A stretch of 64,000 nucleotides of DNA from Planctomycetaceae bacterium (GTDB lineage Bacteria; Planctomycetota; Planctomycetia; Gemmatales; Gemmataceae), in NCBI GenBank assembly GCA_013823135.1, contig PNLP01000019.1:1-64000 (forward strand), written 5' to 3'. The translations under genes were made by a program, and so were the position numbers. Shown piece by piece: positions 19,679-26,848 of this stretch (positions within the stretch are counted from its first letter, which is position 1; every line of letters starts with the position of its first letter). The notes below the pieces were generated by a model. That model did not search any database, had not been told where the DNA came from, and saw only the letters and a program-made list of their open reading frames with translations.

Positions 19679-19861
19679 GTCCGCTAAGGCATACTGGCCG
19701 CTTGCTGCGGAGCCCACCCAGTTGCGGCGGTCACGGCCGCGGCCTCAGATAAATATGTCCGCATGACCCTCTCAGGTCTCTACTACCGGCTCGATCCGGA
19801 CGCTCCACGTTCAATCCGATGAACCCGCACCGCCGGTCTCAACGATGTTCCGGTGGGTCAT
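19679..19861 (-). pseudogene. Remnant of a CDP-paratose-epimerase-like gene with a large internal deletion
   Basis: ATG 19861 overlaps the ABC ATPase TGA by 4 nt and encodes MTHRNIVETGGAG, almost the N-terminus of the intact gene at 16,811-17,884 ([13 protein letters not shown]), before a stop. After a short spacer the minus strand resumes with a segment aligning at DNA level to the intact gene's C-terminal part: GAGACC...GAGGG...GCGGACATA... corresponds to [13 protein letters not shown], and AACTGGGTGGGCTCC to TGWTP. Several stops and frameshifts interrupt it. Roughly 280 codons between the two ends are gone. Confidence 0.75.
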
Positions 19862-21099
19862 GCCTTCACCTCGTCGAGTAAAACCCAGCCTAGCCGTTCG
19901 TTGACCGCAAATGTCTGTCCTGTTGTCATTGGGGTGCCAGCCACGTGCAGGCGAACGGCATCCTGAGCCTCGTACCACGCCGTCACGTTCGGTTGGACGA
20001 GTTCGAACATCAGGACGTATTCGCCCCTGTTGAGCCGCGGCAGTCGCATTCTGTGTTTCAAGTGAAATGGGCCGAGTGGTAGGGGATCAGCCCCACCCCG
20101 CTCAAATGCCGGGCTGAAGATGCCAAGCGGCGTACCCAAGTCGTCTTGAAGCCGGGCTTGGAGGCCACCCCGGGTCAGTTGGTGGACTACCCCGGCCATT
20201 TCCAGAGTCAACTCTTGGGCTCCGGCTAGGAGGTGGACCTCGTCGGCCTCAGAACCGTTCACACGGATGCTTTCGACACTAACCGCGTCATTGCGTTTCG
20301 TCGTGTGGTCGATGATCCGTCCGCTCCTGCTGGCCCCGCCGGTCGCATATCGCGCGATGCAATCCTGGGTTAAACCGAGAAAATCCACTTGTCCTCCGCG
20401 GAGGAGCAAACATCGATGGCATAACTGTTGGAGAGCCGTCATGCTATGGCTTACGAACAGCACTGTTCTCCCGCCTTTGGCGACGTCACCCATTTTGCCG
20501 AGACACTTCTTCTGAAACTGGGCGTCGCCGACGGCGAGGACTTCGTCTACAACCAGGATTTCCGGGTCGAGGTGAGCGGCAACGGCGAATGCCAGTCGCA
20601 TGTACATGCCGCTGCTGTAGTGCTTCACCGGCGTGTCGATGAACTTCTCCACCTCCGCGAATGCCACGATCTCGTCGAACTTGCGGACGATCTCGGAGCG
20701 TTTCATCCCCAGGATCGCGCCGTTGAGGTAGACGTTCTCGCGGCCCGTCAGTTCCGGGTGGAAGCCCGTGCCCACTTCGAGCAGACTACCGACGCGGCCG
20801 TGGATGTCGGCACCGCCCTCGGTCGGTTCCGTGATGCGCGAGAGGATCTTCAGCAGGGTGCTCTTGCCCGCCCCGTTGCGGCCGATGATGCCGACCACCT
20901 CGCCACGCTTCACCTCGAACGACACGTCCTTGAGTGCCCAGAACGGCGGCCGCGATTCGGCACGCTTCGCCCGGCTGAACAGCTTGCGGACGGAGGTCCA
21001 CTTCTTGATCTGGTCCGCGAACGTGTGGTAACGCTCCTTCTGCGCACCGAGGTGGTACTGCTTGCCGAGCCCTTCCACGCGGATCGCCACGTCACTCAT
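19858..21099 (-). CDS. wzt: Polysaccharide ABC exporter ATPase (Wzt/TagH-like) with C-terminal glycan-binding domain
   Basis: A 413-residue ATPase that with the adjacent permease would export a polymannose- or O-antigen-type chain across the inner membrane. Walker A GRNGAGKST is at 73-81, the signature YSSGM at 161-165 (in place of LSGGQ, typical of this subfamily) and Walker B ILVVDE at 181-186. Residues after about 260 form a Wzt-type beta-sandwich C-terminal extension. In Wzt, that domain recognises the modified non-reducing end. The many methyltransferases in the locus fit this mechanism. It starts 3 nt past the permease stop. Confidence 0.9.
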   Translation of the reverse strand: MSDVAIRVEGLGKQYHLGAQKERYHTFADQIKKWTSVRKLFSRAKRAESRPPFWALKDVSFEVKRGEVVGIIGRNGAGKSTLLKILSRITEPTEGGADIHGRVGSLLEVGTGFHPELTGRENVYLNGAILGMKRSEIVRKFDEIVAFAEVEKFIDTPVKHYSSGMYMRLAFAVAAHLDPEILVVDEVLAVGDAQFQKKCLGKMGDVAKGGRTVLFVSHSMTALQQLCHRCLLLRGGQVDFLGLTQDCIARYATGGASRSGRIIDHTTKRNDAVSVESIRVNGSEADEVHLLAGAQELTLEMAGVVHQLTRGGLQARLQDDLGTPLGIFSPAFERGGADPLPLGPFHLKHRMRLPRLNRGEYVLMFELVQPNVTAWYEAQDAVRLHVAGTPMTTGQTFAVNERLGWVLLDEVKA

Positions 21100-21102
21100 C
21101 AG

Positions 21103-22044
21103 TTACACCACGTCCGCAAAGGTCTTTTCCATCCGCTTGAAGTAGAGCAGTCCGCCGGTCAGCAGCAGGGCCACGACCCCGGCCGAGACGGCCATCAGTC
21201 CCCAGTCGGGGGCGGTTGTGCCGAGCAAGGCCCAGCGGGTCCCCTCGATCACGCCGGCCATCGGGTTCAGGCCGTAGAGCACGCGGTACTGCTCGGGGAC
21301 CATGCTGGCCGGGTAGGCCACGGGGCTCACGAACAGCCAGAATTGCGTGAGGAACGGAATCGTGTAGCGGATGTCGCGATACTGCACGTTCAGAGCACTG
21401 AGCCACAGCCCGATGGCAAGGGCCGTGAAGACGGCAAACACGACGAATGCCGGCAACGCGATGATCGCCACCGTGGGAACGACGCCGAAGATCGCCATGC
21501 CGATCATCACCAGACACATTGCCACGGCGAAATCGACTAGCCCGGACAGAACCGATGCCACCGGGATGATGAGCCGTGGGAAGTACACCTTCGTGATGAG
21601 CCGTTGCTCGGCCACGAGGCTGTTGCTGGATTGCGTGAGGGCGTAGGCGAACAGTTGCCAGGGGAGGAGAGCCGTCAGCACAAACAGGGCATAGGGCTGT
21701 CCATCAGACGGCAACTTGCCGAGCTTCCCAAAGAACACCGCGAACACGGCCATCGTGGCGAGGGGCTGTATGACGGCCCAGGCAACGCCGAGCGCGGTCT
21801 GCTTGTAACGGAGTTTGATGTCACGGAGGGTGAGGAAGAACAGCAATTCGCGGTAGCGCCAGACTTCGGCCAGGTTGATCGCTCGCCAGCCGCCGCTGGG
21901 GCGGATGCGGGTCACCTCACAACTCAGGGGCGTATCGACCGTCGTCGGGGTCACCTCGGGCGGTCCCGATGGGTTTGACGATTCATTCGACTGAGTTTCA
22001 ATGATAGGGGGTATGCTCGTCAACCTCGGGCACGGCTTCGCCAT
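21103..22044 (-). CDS. wzm: Polysaccharide ABC exporter permease (Wzm/TagG-like, ABC-2 type)
   Basis: A 313-residue ABC-2 membrane protein. About 60 soluble residues precede the family start VWRYRELLFFLTLRDIKLRY and GVAWAVIQPL. Six hydrophobic segments follow, with LSALNVQYRDIRY and VSPVAYPASMVP, both conserved in Wzm/TagG permeases, and a C-terminal GGLLYFKRMEKTFADVV. It pairs with the Wzt-like ATPase just downstream. The polar N-terminal extension is longer than usual, and an internal start cannot be excluded. Confidence 0.92.
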   Translation of the reverse strand: MAKPCPRLTSIPPIIETQSNESSNPSGPPEVTPTTVDTPLSCEVTRIRPSGGWRAINLAEVWRYRELLFFLTLRDIKLRYKQTALGVAWAVIQPLATMAVFAVFFGKLGKLPSDGQPYALFVLTALLPWQLFAYALTQSSNSLVAEQRLITKVYFPRLIIPVASVLSGLVDFAVAMCLVMIGMAIFGVVPTVAIIALPAFVVFAVFTALAIGLWLSALNVQYRDIRYTIPFLTQFWLFVSPVAYPASMVPEQYRVLYGLNPMAGVIEGTRWALLGTTAPDWGLMAVSAGVVALLLTGGLLYFKRMEKTFADVV

Positions 22045-22151
22045 CGTGGGTTACATCTACTCGGATGCCCACCCGCTGCGAACTGCGATTCCGCGACTTC
22101 AACAAAACCAACTTCCGCCAAGTCAAATCAGGCCGACTCGGACAACCTTCA

Positions 22152-22730
22152 TCAGCGACGATTTGCCACTTCTATGGGGGAGTCGACGGGCTTGATCATC
22201 CAACGTTCGACCGGGATCGAAACCCCCTGGCCTAGCAGACTGATTTCCACGCACACCCGCAAACCTTCTTCCGCTTCCAGGACGCGGCCCGATATCCCGG
22301 CGTAGGTACCTTCCACGATCAATACCTGGCTCCCTTTGCCAAGGCGATCCTCGGGGCGGAGGCTCTCACCGCCTCCTAATAAATGGTAAACGGAACTCAG
22401 TTCGCGGTCCAACAGGATCTGGTCACGAGCGGGGACTTCGCGGACCACGAGATTGGTTGCGAATGCCACCTCTTTAGTCCGTTCCTCACCAGAGGCGAAC
22501 ACGTAGCCCGGAAACAGCGGCAGGGACGACCGAAACCCGCGGCCGTTCTTCCGCCAGGTGCGGATGTAGGTTGGTAAGAAGTAGGCAGCTTGTGATTTCG
22601 AGAGGAGACGTGCGAACGATTTCTCGGCACGCGGTCGAGTTTGGAAGACCCACCACTGGCGGGTTCCTGGGCTCGGGTCCGCAAACAAGTTGTTCGGAGA
22701 AACAACGGGCTCGGCAGGAAGCAGGGGCAT
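22152..22730 (-). CDS. NusG/RfaH-family transcription antiterminator (NGN plus KOW)
   Basis: A 192-residue NusG paralogue at the head of the polysaccharide operon. The NGN domain covers about residues 25-115 (WWVFQTRPRAEKSFARLL, SLPLFPGYVFA). The KOW domain follows at about 135-165 (KGSQVLIVEGTYAGISGRV). RfaH, UpxY and LoaP are specialised NusG homologues that bind RNA polymerase and let it read through long surface-polysaccharide operons. The 22-kb co-directional locus behind this gene is the natural target. A housekeeping NusG would normally sit with secE/rplK, which are absent. Confidence 0.88.
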   Translation of the reverse strand: MPLLPAEPVVSPNNLFADPSPGTRQWWVFQTRPRAEKSFARLLSKSQAAYFLPTYIRTWRKNGRGFRSSLPLFPGYVFASGEERTKEVAFATNLVVREVPARDQILLDRELSSVYHLLGGGESLRPEDRLGKGSQVLIVEGTYAGISGRVLEAEEGLRVCVEISLLGQGVSIPVERWMIKPVDSPIEVANRR

Positions 22731-22825
22731 TGCAACCTATCCATAACTTCGCGACACCAGCAGAGCCTGGGCGAAGTGTACCGTGATCCGTTCGGATGGA
22801 CTCGCGAGTCTGCTTCAACATTCAT

Positions 22826-22854
22826 TTAATACACGATGGTACCATCCCGTGCAA
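22826..22854 (-). promoter_or_regulatory. Predicted sigma70-type promoter of the polysaccharide locus
   Basis: On the minus strand TTGCAC (22854-22849) and TATTAA (22831-22826) are separated by exactly 17 bases. The predicted start would leave a leader of roughly 90 nt before the antiterminator ATG. The region is markedly AT-rich compared with the rest of the window. No experimental or comparative support is available here. Confidence 0.5.
22832..22851. promoter_or_regulatory. Palindrome inside the promoter spacer, candidate operator
   Basis: The core GATGGTACCATC (22835-22846) is a perfect 12-bp palindrome and is extended by CAC/GTG on the flanks with a 2-nt asymmetry. It fills the spacer between the predicted -35 and -10 elements, a position where a repressor or MerR-type activator would act. 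The regulator is unknown. Confidence 0.45.
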
Positions 22855-22859
22855 TACTG

Positions 22860-23062
22860 TCGGAATGAATTATCTGCGTTTTTATCGTGAAGTTACTGAA
22901 TAAAGTTCTGACGTATGTGATCTGGCTTTCATCGCCCTTATGAACAAGCGAGGGCGTCCCCGGCCCTTTCGCCTCACCCCACCCTCGGTCCGCATTTACG
23001 ATTGCTCGAATTGGTACTGATCATCACTCACGATTCGGCATCGAGTTCGGAACAGCCCAACA
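22860..23062. other. Intergenic region between metal transporter and polysaccharide locus
   Basis: About 200 bp follow the metal-transport ATPase stop in the direction of transcription. I see no convincing open reading frame and no permease gene. Short GC-rich inverted segments (GGGCGTCCCCGGCCC and neighbours) might terminate transcription, but no classic stem plus T-run is present. Confidence 0.3.
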
Positions 23063-23914
23063 TCACACGGTTCGGACAGTTGCCCCATATGCACGCCGCA
23101 AGTTATCCGGGGTGAATGCAGCTTTCACCGGGCCGCTTGCGATCACTCGCACGTTTAGCAGCGTGACCCAGTCGAAATACTCGGGCACGGTTTGGAGGTC
23201 GTGGTGAACCACCAGCACGGTTCGCCCACGGGTCCGGAGTTCGCGCAGGATCTCGACGATGGCCTTCTCGGTCACCGCGTCCACACCCTGGAACGGTTCG
23301 TCCATCAGGTACACGGGAGCATCCTGTGCCAGCGCACGTGCCAGGAACACTCGCTGCTGCTGACCGCCGGAGAGTTGGCTGATCTGCCGCCCCGCGAATG
23401 CCGCCATCCCGACGCGAGCCAGTGCGTCGGCCGCGACTACCCGTTCGGACTTGCCGGGCCGGCGGAACCATCCAAGTTTGCCGTAAGTGCCCATCATCAC
23501 CACGTCGAGCGCCGTCGTGGGGAAGTCCCAGTCCACTGTGCCACGCTGCGGAACATAAGCGACCGACTGGTTGCGTGCGGAGTACGGCTTACCATCGACA
23601 AGTACGCGGCCGGAGACGGGTTTGAGCAGGCCCAGAATCGCCTTGATCAGCGTGGTTTTTCCCGCCCCGTTCGGGCCGACCACCGCCATCAGCACGCCCG
23701 GGGGAACCTTCAGGTCGATGTCCCACAGCACCGGAGTGTCGCGGTAAGCGACCGTGAGGTCGTGGACTTCGATCGCTTCTGCTTGTGGGTGCAATGAATT
23801 GGAGAGGGCGAGAGAGGGGGAGACATGGAGAGGGGGAGAGAAAGAATCAGACACAGAACTTCCGTTCTGGCTCATGGGGGCTTTGTGAGTACCTGAACCT
23901 GCCATCGTGTTCAT
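23063..23914 (-). CDS. Manganese/zinc ABC transporter ATP-binding protein
   Basis: About 283 residues of a TroB/SitB/MntB/ZnuC-type ATPase. It has [15 protein letters not shown] (Walker A), the Q-loop [30 protein letters not shown] (signature) and [12 protein letters not shown] (Walker B), followed by the H-loop VVHHDLQTV. The WDFP Q-loop region is typical of metal-ion importers. ATG 23914 has GGGGGAG eight bases upstream; GTG 23947 and an internal TTG 23794 are alternatives. The first 40 residues are low-complexity and derive from a palindromic repeat at 23,812-23,954. A permease is missing downstream, so partner identity is open. Confidence 0.85.
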   Translation of the reverse strand: MNTMAGSGTHKAPMSQNGSSVSDSFSPPLHVSPSLALSNSLHPQAEAIEVHDLTVAYRDTPVLWDIDLKVPPGVLMAVVGPNGAGKTTLIKAILGLLKPVSGRVLVDGKPYSARNQSVAYVPQRGTVDWDFPTTALDVVMMGTYGKLGWFRRPGKSERVVAADALARVGMAAFAGRQISQLSGGQQQRVFLARALAQDAPVYLMDEPFQGVDAVTEKAIVEILRELRTRGRTVLVVHHDLQTVPEYFDWVTLLNVRVIASGPVKAAFTPDNLRRAYGATVRTV

Positions 23915-23954
23915 CTCCGTGTCTCCCCCCCTCTCCGTGTCTCCCACTCTCTTT
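23812..23954. repeat. Imperfect palindromic GA/CT-rich repeat around the ATPase start codon
   Basis: One arm (about 23,812-23,843) is built of GAGAGGGGGAGACATGGAG-type units and the other (about 23,914-23,954) of CTCCGTGTCTCCC-type units, approximately reverse complementary. The ATPase ATG lies at the inner edge of the right arm. The left arm encodes part of a Ser/Pro-rich N-terminal tail that has no counterpart in the family. Confidence 0.6.
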
Positions 23955-24895
23955 CACCGGGACAGTGCCGAAACGATGACATTCACATTGTGGCGAATCA
24001 TCCCCGGATACGTCGCCCCCGGCGAGTTTGGTTCGCCAAGGGCATCGGAGTAAAGCGCGTCGTCGCCGCCGATCAACCTCACTTCGTGTTTGTACTTCGA
24101 GTTCACGTCGTCGAGCACGGCCTTGAGCCCGTCGTCGGGGACCGAGGTTTCCGTGAACACGGCCGGGATCTTGCGTTCGCCGAGCGTCTTCATCAATCCC
24201 TGACGCTGGGCCGTGCCGACCTCGCTCGCCGTGCTGACGCCCTGCAACCCGATCACATCATAACCATAAGCTCGGCCGAAGTACCCGAACGCATCGTGCG
24301 ACGTGACGAGCACTCGCTTCTCTTTCGGTACGGTGTCGAGCTTCGCCCGAATCTCCTTGTCGAGGTCGTCCAACTCTTTCAGGTACGCGGTCGCGTTCGC
24401 TCGGTAAACGTCCGCCCCGGTGGGGTCGAGCCCGACGAGGGCATCGCGGACCACTTCGACGGCGCTCTTCCAGAGTTGTACGTCGAACCAGACGTGCGGG
24501 TCGTGTTCGCCACCGTCGACATCGGCCTTGCGGAGTTTCGCATGGTCGATGGTGCCTGCGACGGCGTGCGAACGCCAGCGGTCGTGATTCTTCTCGAACA
24601 GGTCGGCCATCTTCCCTTCGAGGTGCAAGCCGTTGAAGAACACGAGGTGAGCGTTGTCGAGTTTCTTGCGATCGCCAGACCCGGAGATGTACTTGTGGGG
24701 GTCCACGCCCGGCCCCATGATCGTCTCGACCTGTACGCGCTCGCCACCGACTCGCTTCACGGTATCCGCCACGATGGTTGTCGTGCAGGTCGCGCGCACG
24801 GGGCCAGTATCGAACTTGGGTGGCCCGGCTTGCCCGTTACAACCCGCGAGACCCAACACCGCCACAAGCGCGACACCTAAACCACGCACAGACAT
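23954..24895 (-). CDS. Metal ABC transporter substrate-binding lipoprotein (cluster A-I, Mn/Zn)
   Basis: A 313-residue periplasmic binding lipoprotein with signal MSVRGLGVALVAVLGLAGC; the lipobox is LAGC with Cys19. Predicted metal ligands are His in MGPGVDPHKY, His in EHDPHVWFD, Glu in VFTETSVPDDG and Asp in ALYSDALGE. This His-His-Glu-Asp set is that of manganese or iron binders such as PsaA and MntC, whereas zinc binders usually have a third His, so Mn is favoured. No His-rich loop is present, again against zinc. The ATPase gene follows closely; no permease is found. Confidence 0.9.
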   Translation of the reverse strand: MSVRGLGVALVAVLGLAGCNGQAGPPKFDTGPVRATCTTTIVADTVKRVGGERVQVETIMGPGVDPHKYISGSGDRKKLDNAHLVFFNGLHLEGKMADLFEKNHDRWRSHAVAGTIDHAKLRKADVDGGEHDPHVWFDVQLWKSAVEVVRDALVGLDPTGADVYRANATAYLKELDDLDKEIRAKLDTVPKEKRVLVTSHDAFGYFGRAYGYDVIGLQGVSTASEVGTAQRQGLMKTLGERKIPAVFTETSVPDDGLKAVLDDVNSKYKHEVRLIGGDDALYSDALGEPNSPGATYPGMIRHNVNVIVSALSR

Positions 24896-25011
24896 CTGTG
24901 GTTCCTCGATGAGCTAATAGCATCGACTAATGATGGTGTTAGTCTACGCGAACAGAGGTCGTTTCGCAAGCCATATTGTGTGTTTTGCGTGAGCGACGCT
25001 GAGGTTGAATC

Positions 25012-25110
25012 TTGGTAGGGTGGGTCGAGACCAGCTTTGAGGTCGAGCCCCCACCCACCTGAAGAAATGGGGGCTCGACCGCGAAGTCGCGACTCGACCC
25101 ACCCTACCAA
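25012..25110. repeat. Two-tier palindromic repeat between divergent genes
   Basis: Outer arms TTGGTAGGGTGGGTCGA (25,012-25,028) and its complement (25,094-25,110) match over 17 bases. Inner arms GGTCGAGCCCCCA (25,041-25,053) and TGGGGGCTCGACC (25,068-25,080) also match perfectly. The element lies between the metal-binding lipoprotein and purD, both of which read away from it. It looks like a dispersed REP-type sequence rather than a terminator, because no transcript ends there. Confidence 0.75.
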
Positions 25111-25248
25111 AACGCCAAACCCCAACCACGGGCCGGCCTGCAAGGGTGTGTGGTCCGAAGATTCCATCGCGGATACATTGATGGAAGCGAACCGATTGAT
25201 GTTTTTCGCGGCGATTCGTGAGTCGTCCCGCGTGATTGAGGAGCAACG

Positions 25249-26631
25249 ATGCCGCAAGGCGACCCGTGCAACCTGTTGATCATCGGCAAGGGCGGGCGTG
25301 AGCACGCGCTGGTGTGGAAGCTCAAGCAGTCACCGCGAGCCGGGAAGATCTTCTGCGCCCCGGGGAACGCCGGCACCGCAGGCGAGGGAGCGACGAACCT
25401 CCCCTTCGACCACACCGACCCCGACCGCCTGGCACGGCATTGCGAGAAGGAGCAAATCGGGCTGGTCATCATCGGCCCGGAAGATCCGCTGGCTGGTGGG
25501 CTGTCCGACTACCTCCGCAACAAGGGGTTCAAGGTCTTCGGCCCCTCGAAGGACGCGGCACGCATCGAGGGGAGCAAGGTCTTCGCCAAGGAACTCATGC
25601 GGCACGCCGACGTGCCGACCGCGGACTTCCAGGTGTTCGACCACCCTGGCCCGGCTCGCACCTACGTTGAGACTCGCGACTACCCCGTGGTTGTGAAAGC
25701 CGACGGACTCGCTGCGGGGAAGGGGGTCGTCGTCTGCAAAGATAACGCCGAGGCACTCCAGGCCGTGCGGCGAATCATGACCGATGAGGAGTTCGGGAGC
25801 ACGGCCGGCCGGAAGATCGTGGTCGAGAAGAAACTCGAAGGCGAGGAATTGTCGGTGTTGGCATTGGTAAGCGGCCGGACGATACTTCCGCTGCCCGCGT
25901 GCCAGGATCACAAGGCCGTTTTCGATGGCGACAAGGGACCGAACACGGGCGGCATGGGCGCATACTGCCCGGCCCCGGCCGGCACGCCGTCGTTGCTCGC
26001 CGATCTGGAAAAGGATGTGTTCGTCCCGATCGTTCACGCCATGAAACGCGGCCGCTACCCGTTCCAGGGCGTCCTCTACGCTGGCATCATGCTGACGAAC
26101 CAGGGCTCGCGGGTGCTGGAGTTCAACTGCCGGTTCGGCGACCCCGAAACGCAACCCGTCCTGATGCGGTTGAAGTCCGACCTGATCGACCTGCTCGAAG
26201 CCGTGGCCGACGAACGCCTCCACGAGTTCGAGGACAAGGTGGAGTGGGACACGCGGCCCGCGGTGTGCGTCGTGCTGTGCTCGGGCGGCTACCCAGGGAA
26301 GTACGAGAACGGCAAGCCGATCACAGGTATCGCGGAAGCGGAAGCGTTGGCCGACGTGAAGGTGTTCCATGCGGGAACGAAGATCGACGACAAGGGCAGG
26401 GTGGTCACCGATGGCGGGCGAGTGCTGGGCGTGACCGCGCTGGGCAAAGACCTCGCGGCGGCAAAGGCCCGTGCTTACGAGGCGGTGAAACTCATCAGCT
26501 TCACCGGGATGCACTACCGAACGGACATCGCCGACAAGGCGTTGAAGGTGAAACCGGTGGCCGCGCCCGTCGAAGCGCCGAAACTCCCCGCGAAGTTCCG
26601 CCGCCCCGGCGGCGACAAGCCGACAACCTGA
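25249..26631 (+). CDS. purD: Phosphoribosylamine--glycine ligase (GAR synthetase)
   Basis: A 460-residue ATP-grasp enzyme for the second step of de novo purine synthesis: phosphoribosylamine plus glycine plus ATP gives GAR. The N-terminal NLLIIGKGGREHALVWKL is the conserved start. The ATP-grasp domain includes PVVVKADGLAAGKGVVVC and the metal-binding EFNCRFGDPETQ. CQDHKAVFDGDKGPNTGGMG is the PurD signature. The C-terminus is about 25-30 residues longer than usual, ending in a Pro/Lys-rich tail. It stands alone, divergent from the metal transport genes. Confidence 0.97.
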   Translation: MPQGDPCNLLIIGKGGREHALVWKLKQSPRAGKIFCAPGNAGTAGEGATNLPFDHTDPDRLARHCEKEQIGLVIIGPEDPLAGGLSDYLRNKGFKVFGPSKDAARIEGSKVFAKELMRHADVPTADFQVFDHPGPARTYVETRDYPVVVKADGLAAGKGVVVCKDNAEALQAVRRIMTDEEFGSTAGRKIVVEKKLEGEELSVLALVSGRTILPLPACQDHKAVFDGDKGPNTGGMGAYCPAPAGTPSLLADLEKDVFVPIVHAMKRGRYPFQGVLYAGIMLTNQGSRVLEFNCRFGDPETQPVLMRLKSDLIDLLEAVADERLHEFEDKVEWDTRPAVCVVLCSGGYPGKYENGKPITGIAEAEALADVKVFHAGTKIDDKGRVVTDGGRVLGVTALGKDLAAAKARAYEAVKLISFTGMHYRTDIADKALKVKPVAAPVEAPKLPAKFRRPGGDKPTT

Positions 26632-26848
26632 ACGCTCACCCGTCCGCGTCCGATGTGCTCCACGGGGTGGCAGGCCAACGCTGCTGTCCGCGTGCGGGGT
26701 CTGCGCCGAGAGACAAACCACACCACTTCAAACAAGGCTCCGTCACTTACGACTCACTTGAAGTTCCTGGGTCTGAGCACACGGAACTCAGGAAACAATT
26801 CCAGGTATCTTGTCACTTGCCTCAGCGGGACCGGACTATGCCACCGCA

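Noticed and set aside
20428-21540. Open frame of about 370 codons on the plus strand
   Set aside because: It is antisense to wzt and wzm, shows no family resemblance and has an unnatural His/Arg/Gln-rich composition; a GC-rich shadow of the real genes.
25330-26721. Open frame of about 463 codons on the minus strand
   Set aside because: Antisense to purD, which is unequivocal; composition typical of a shadow frame.
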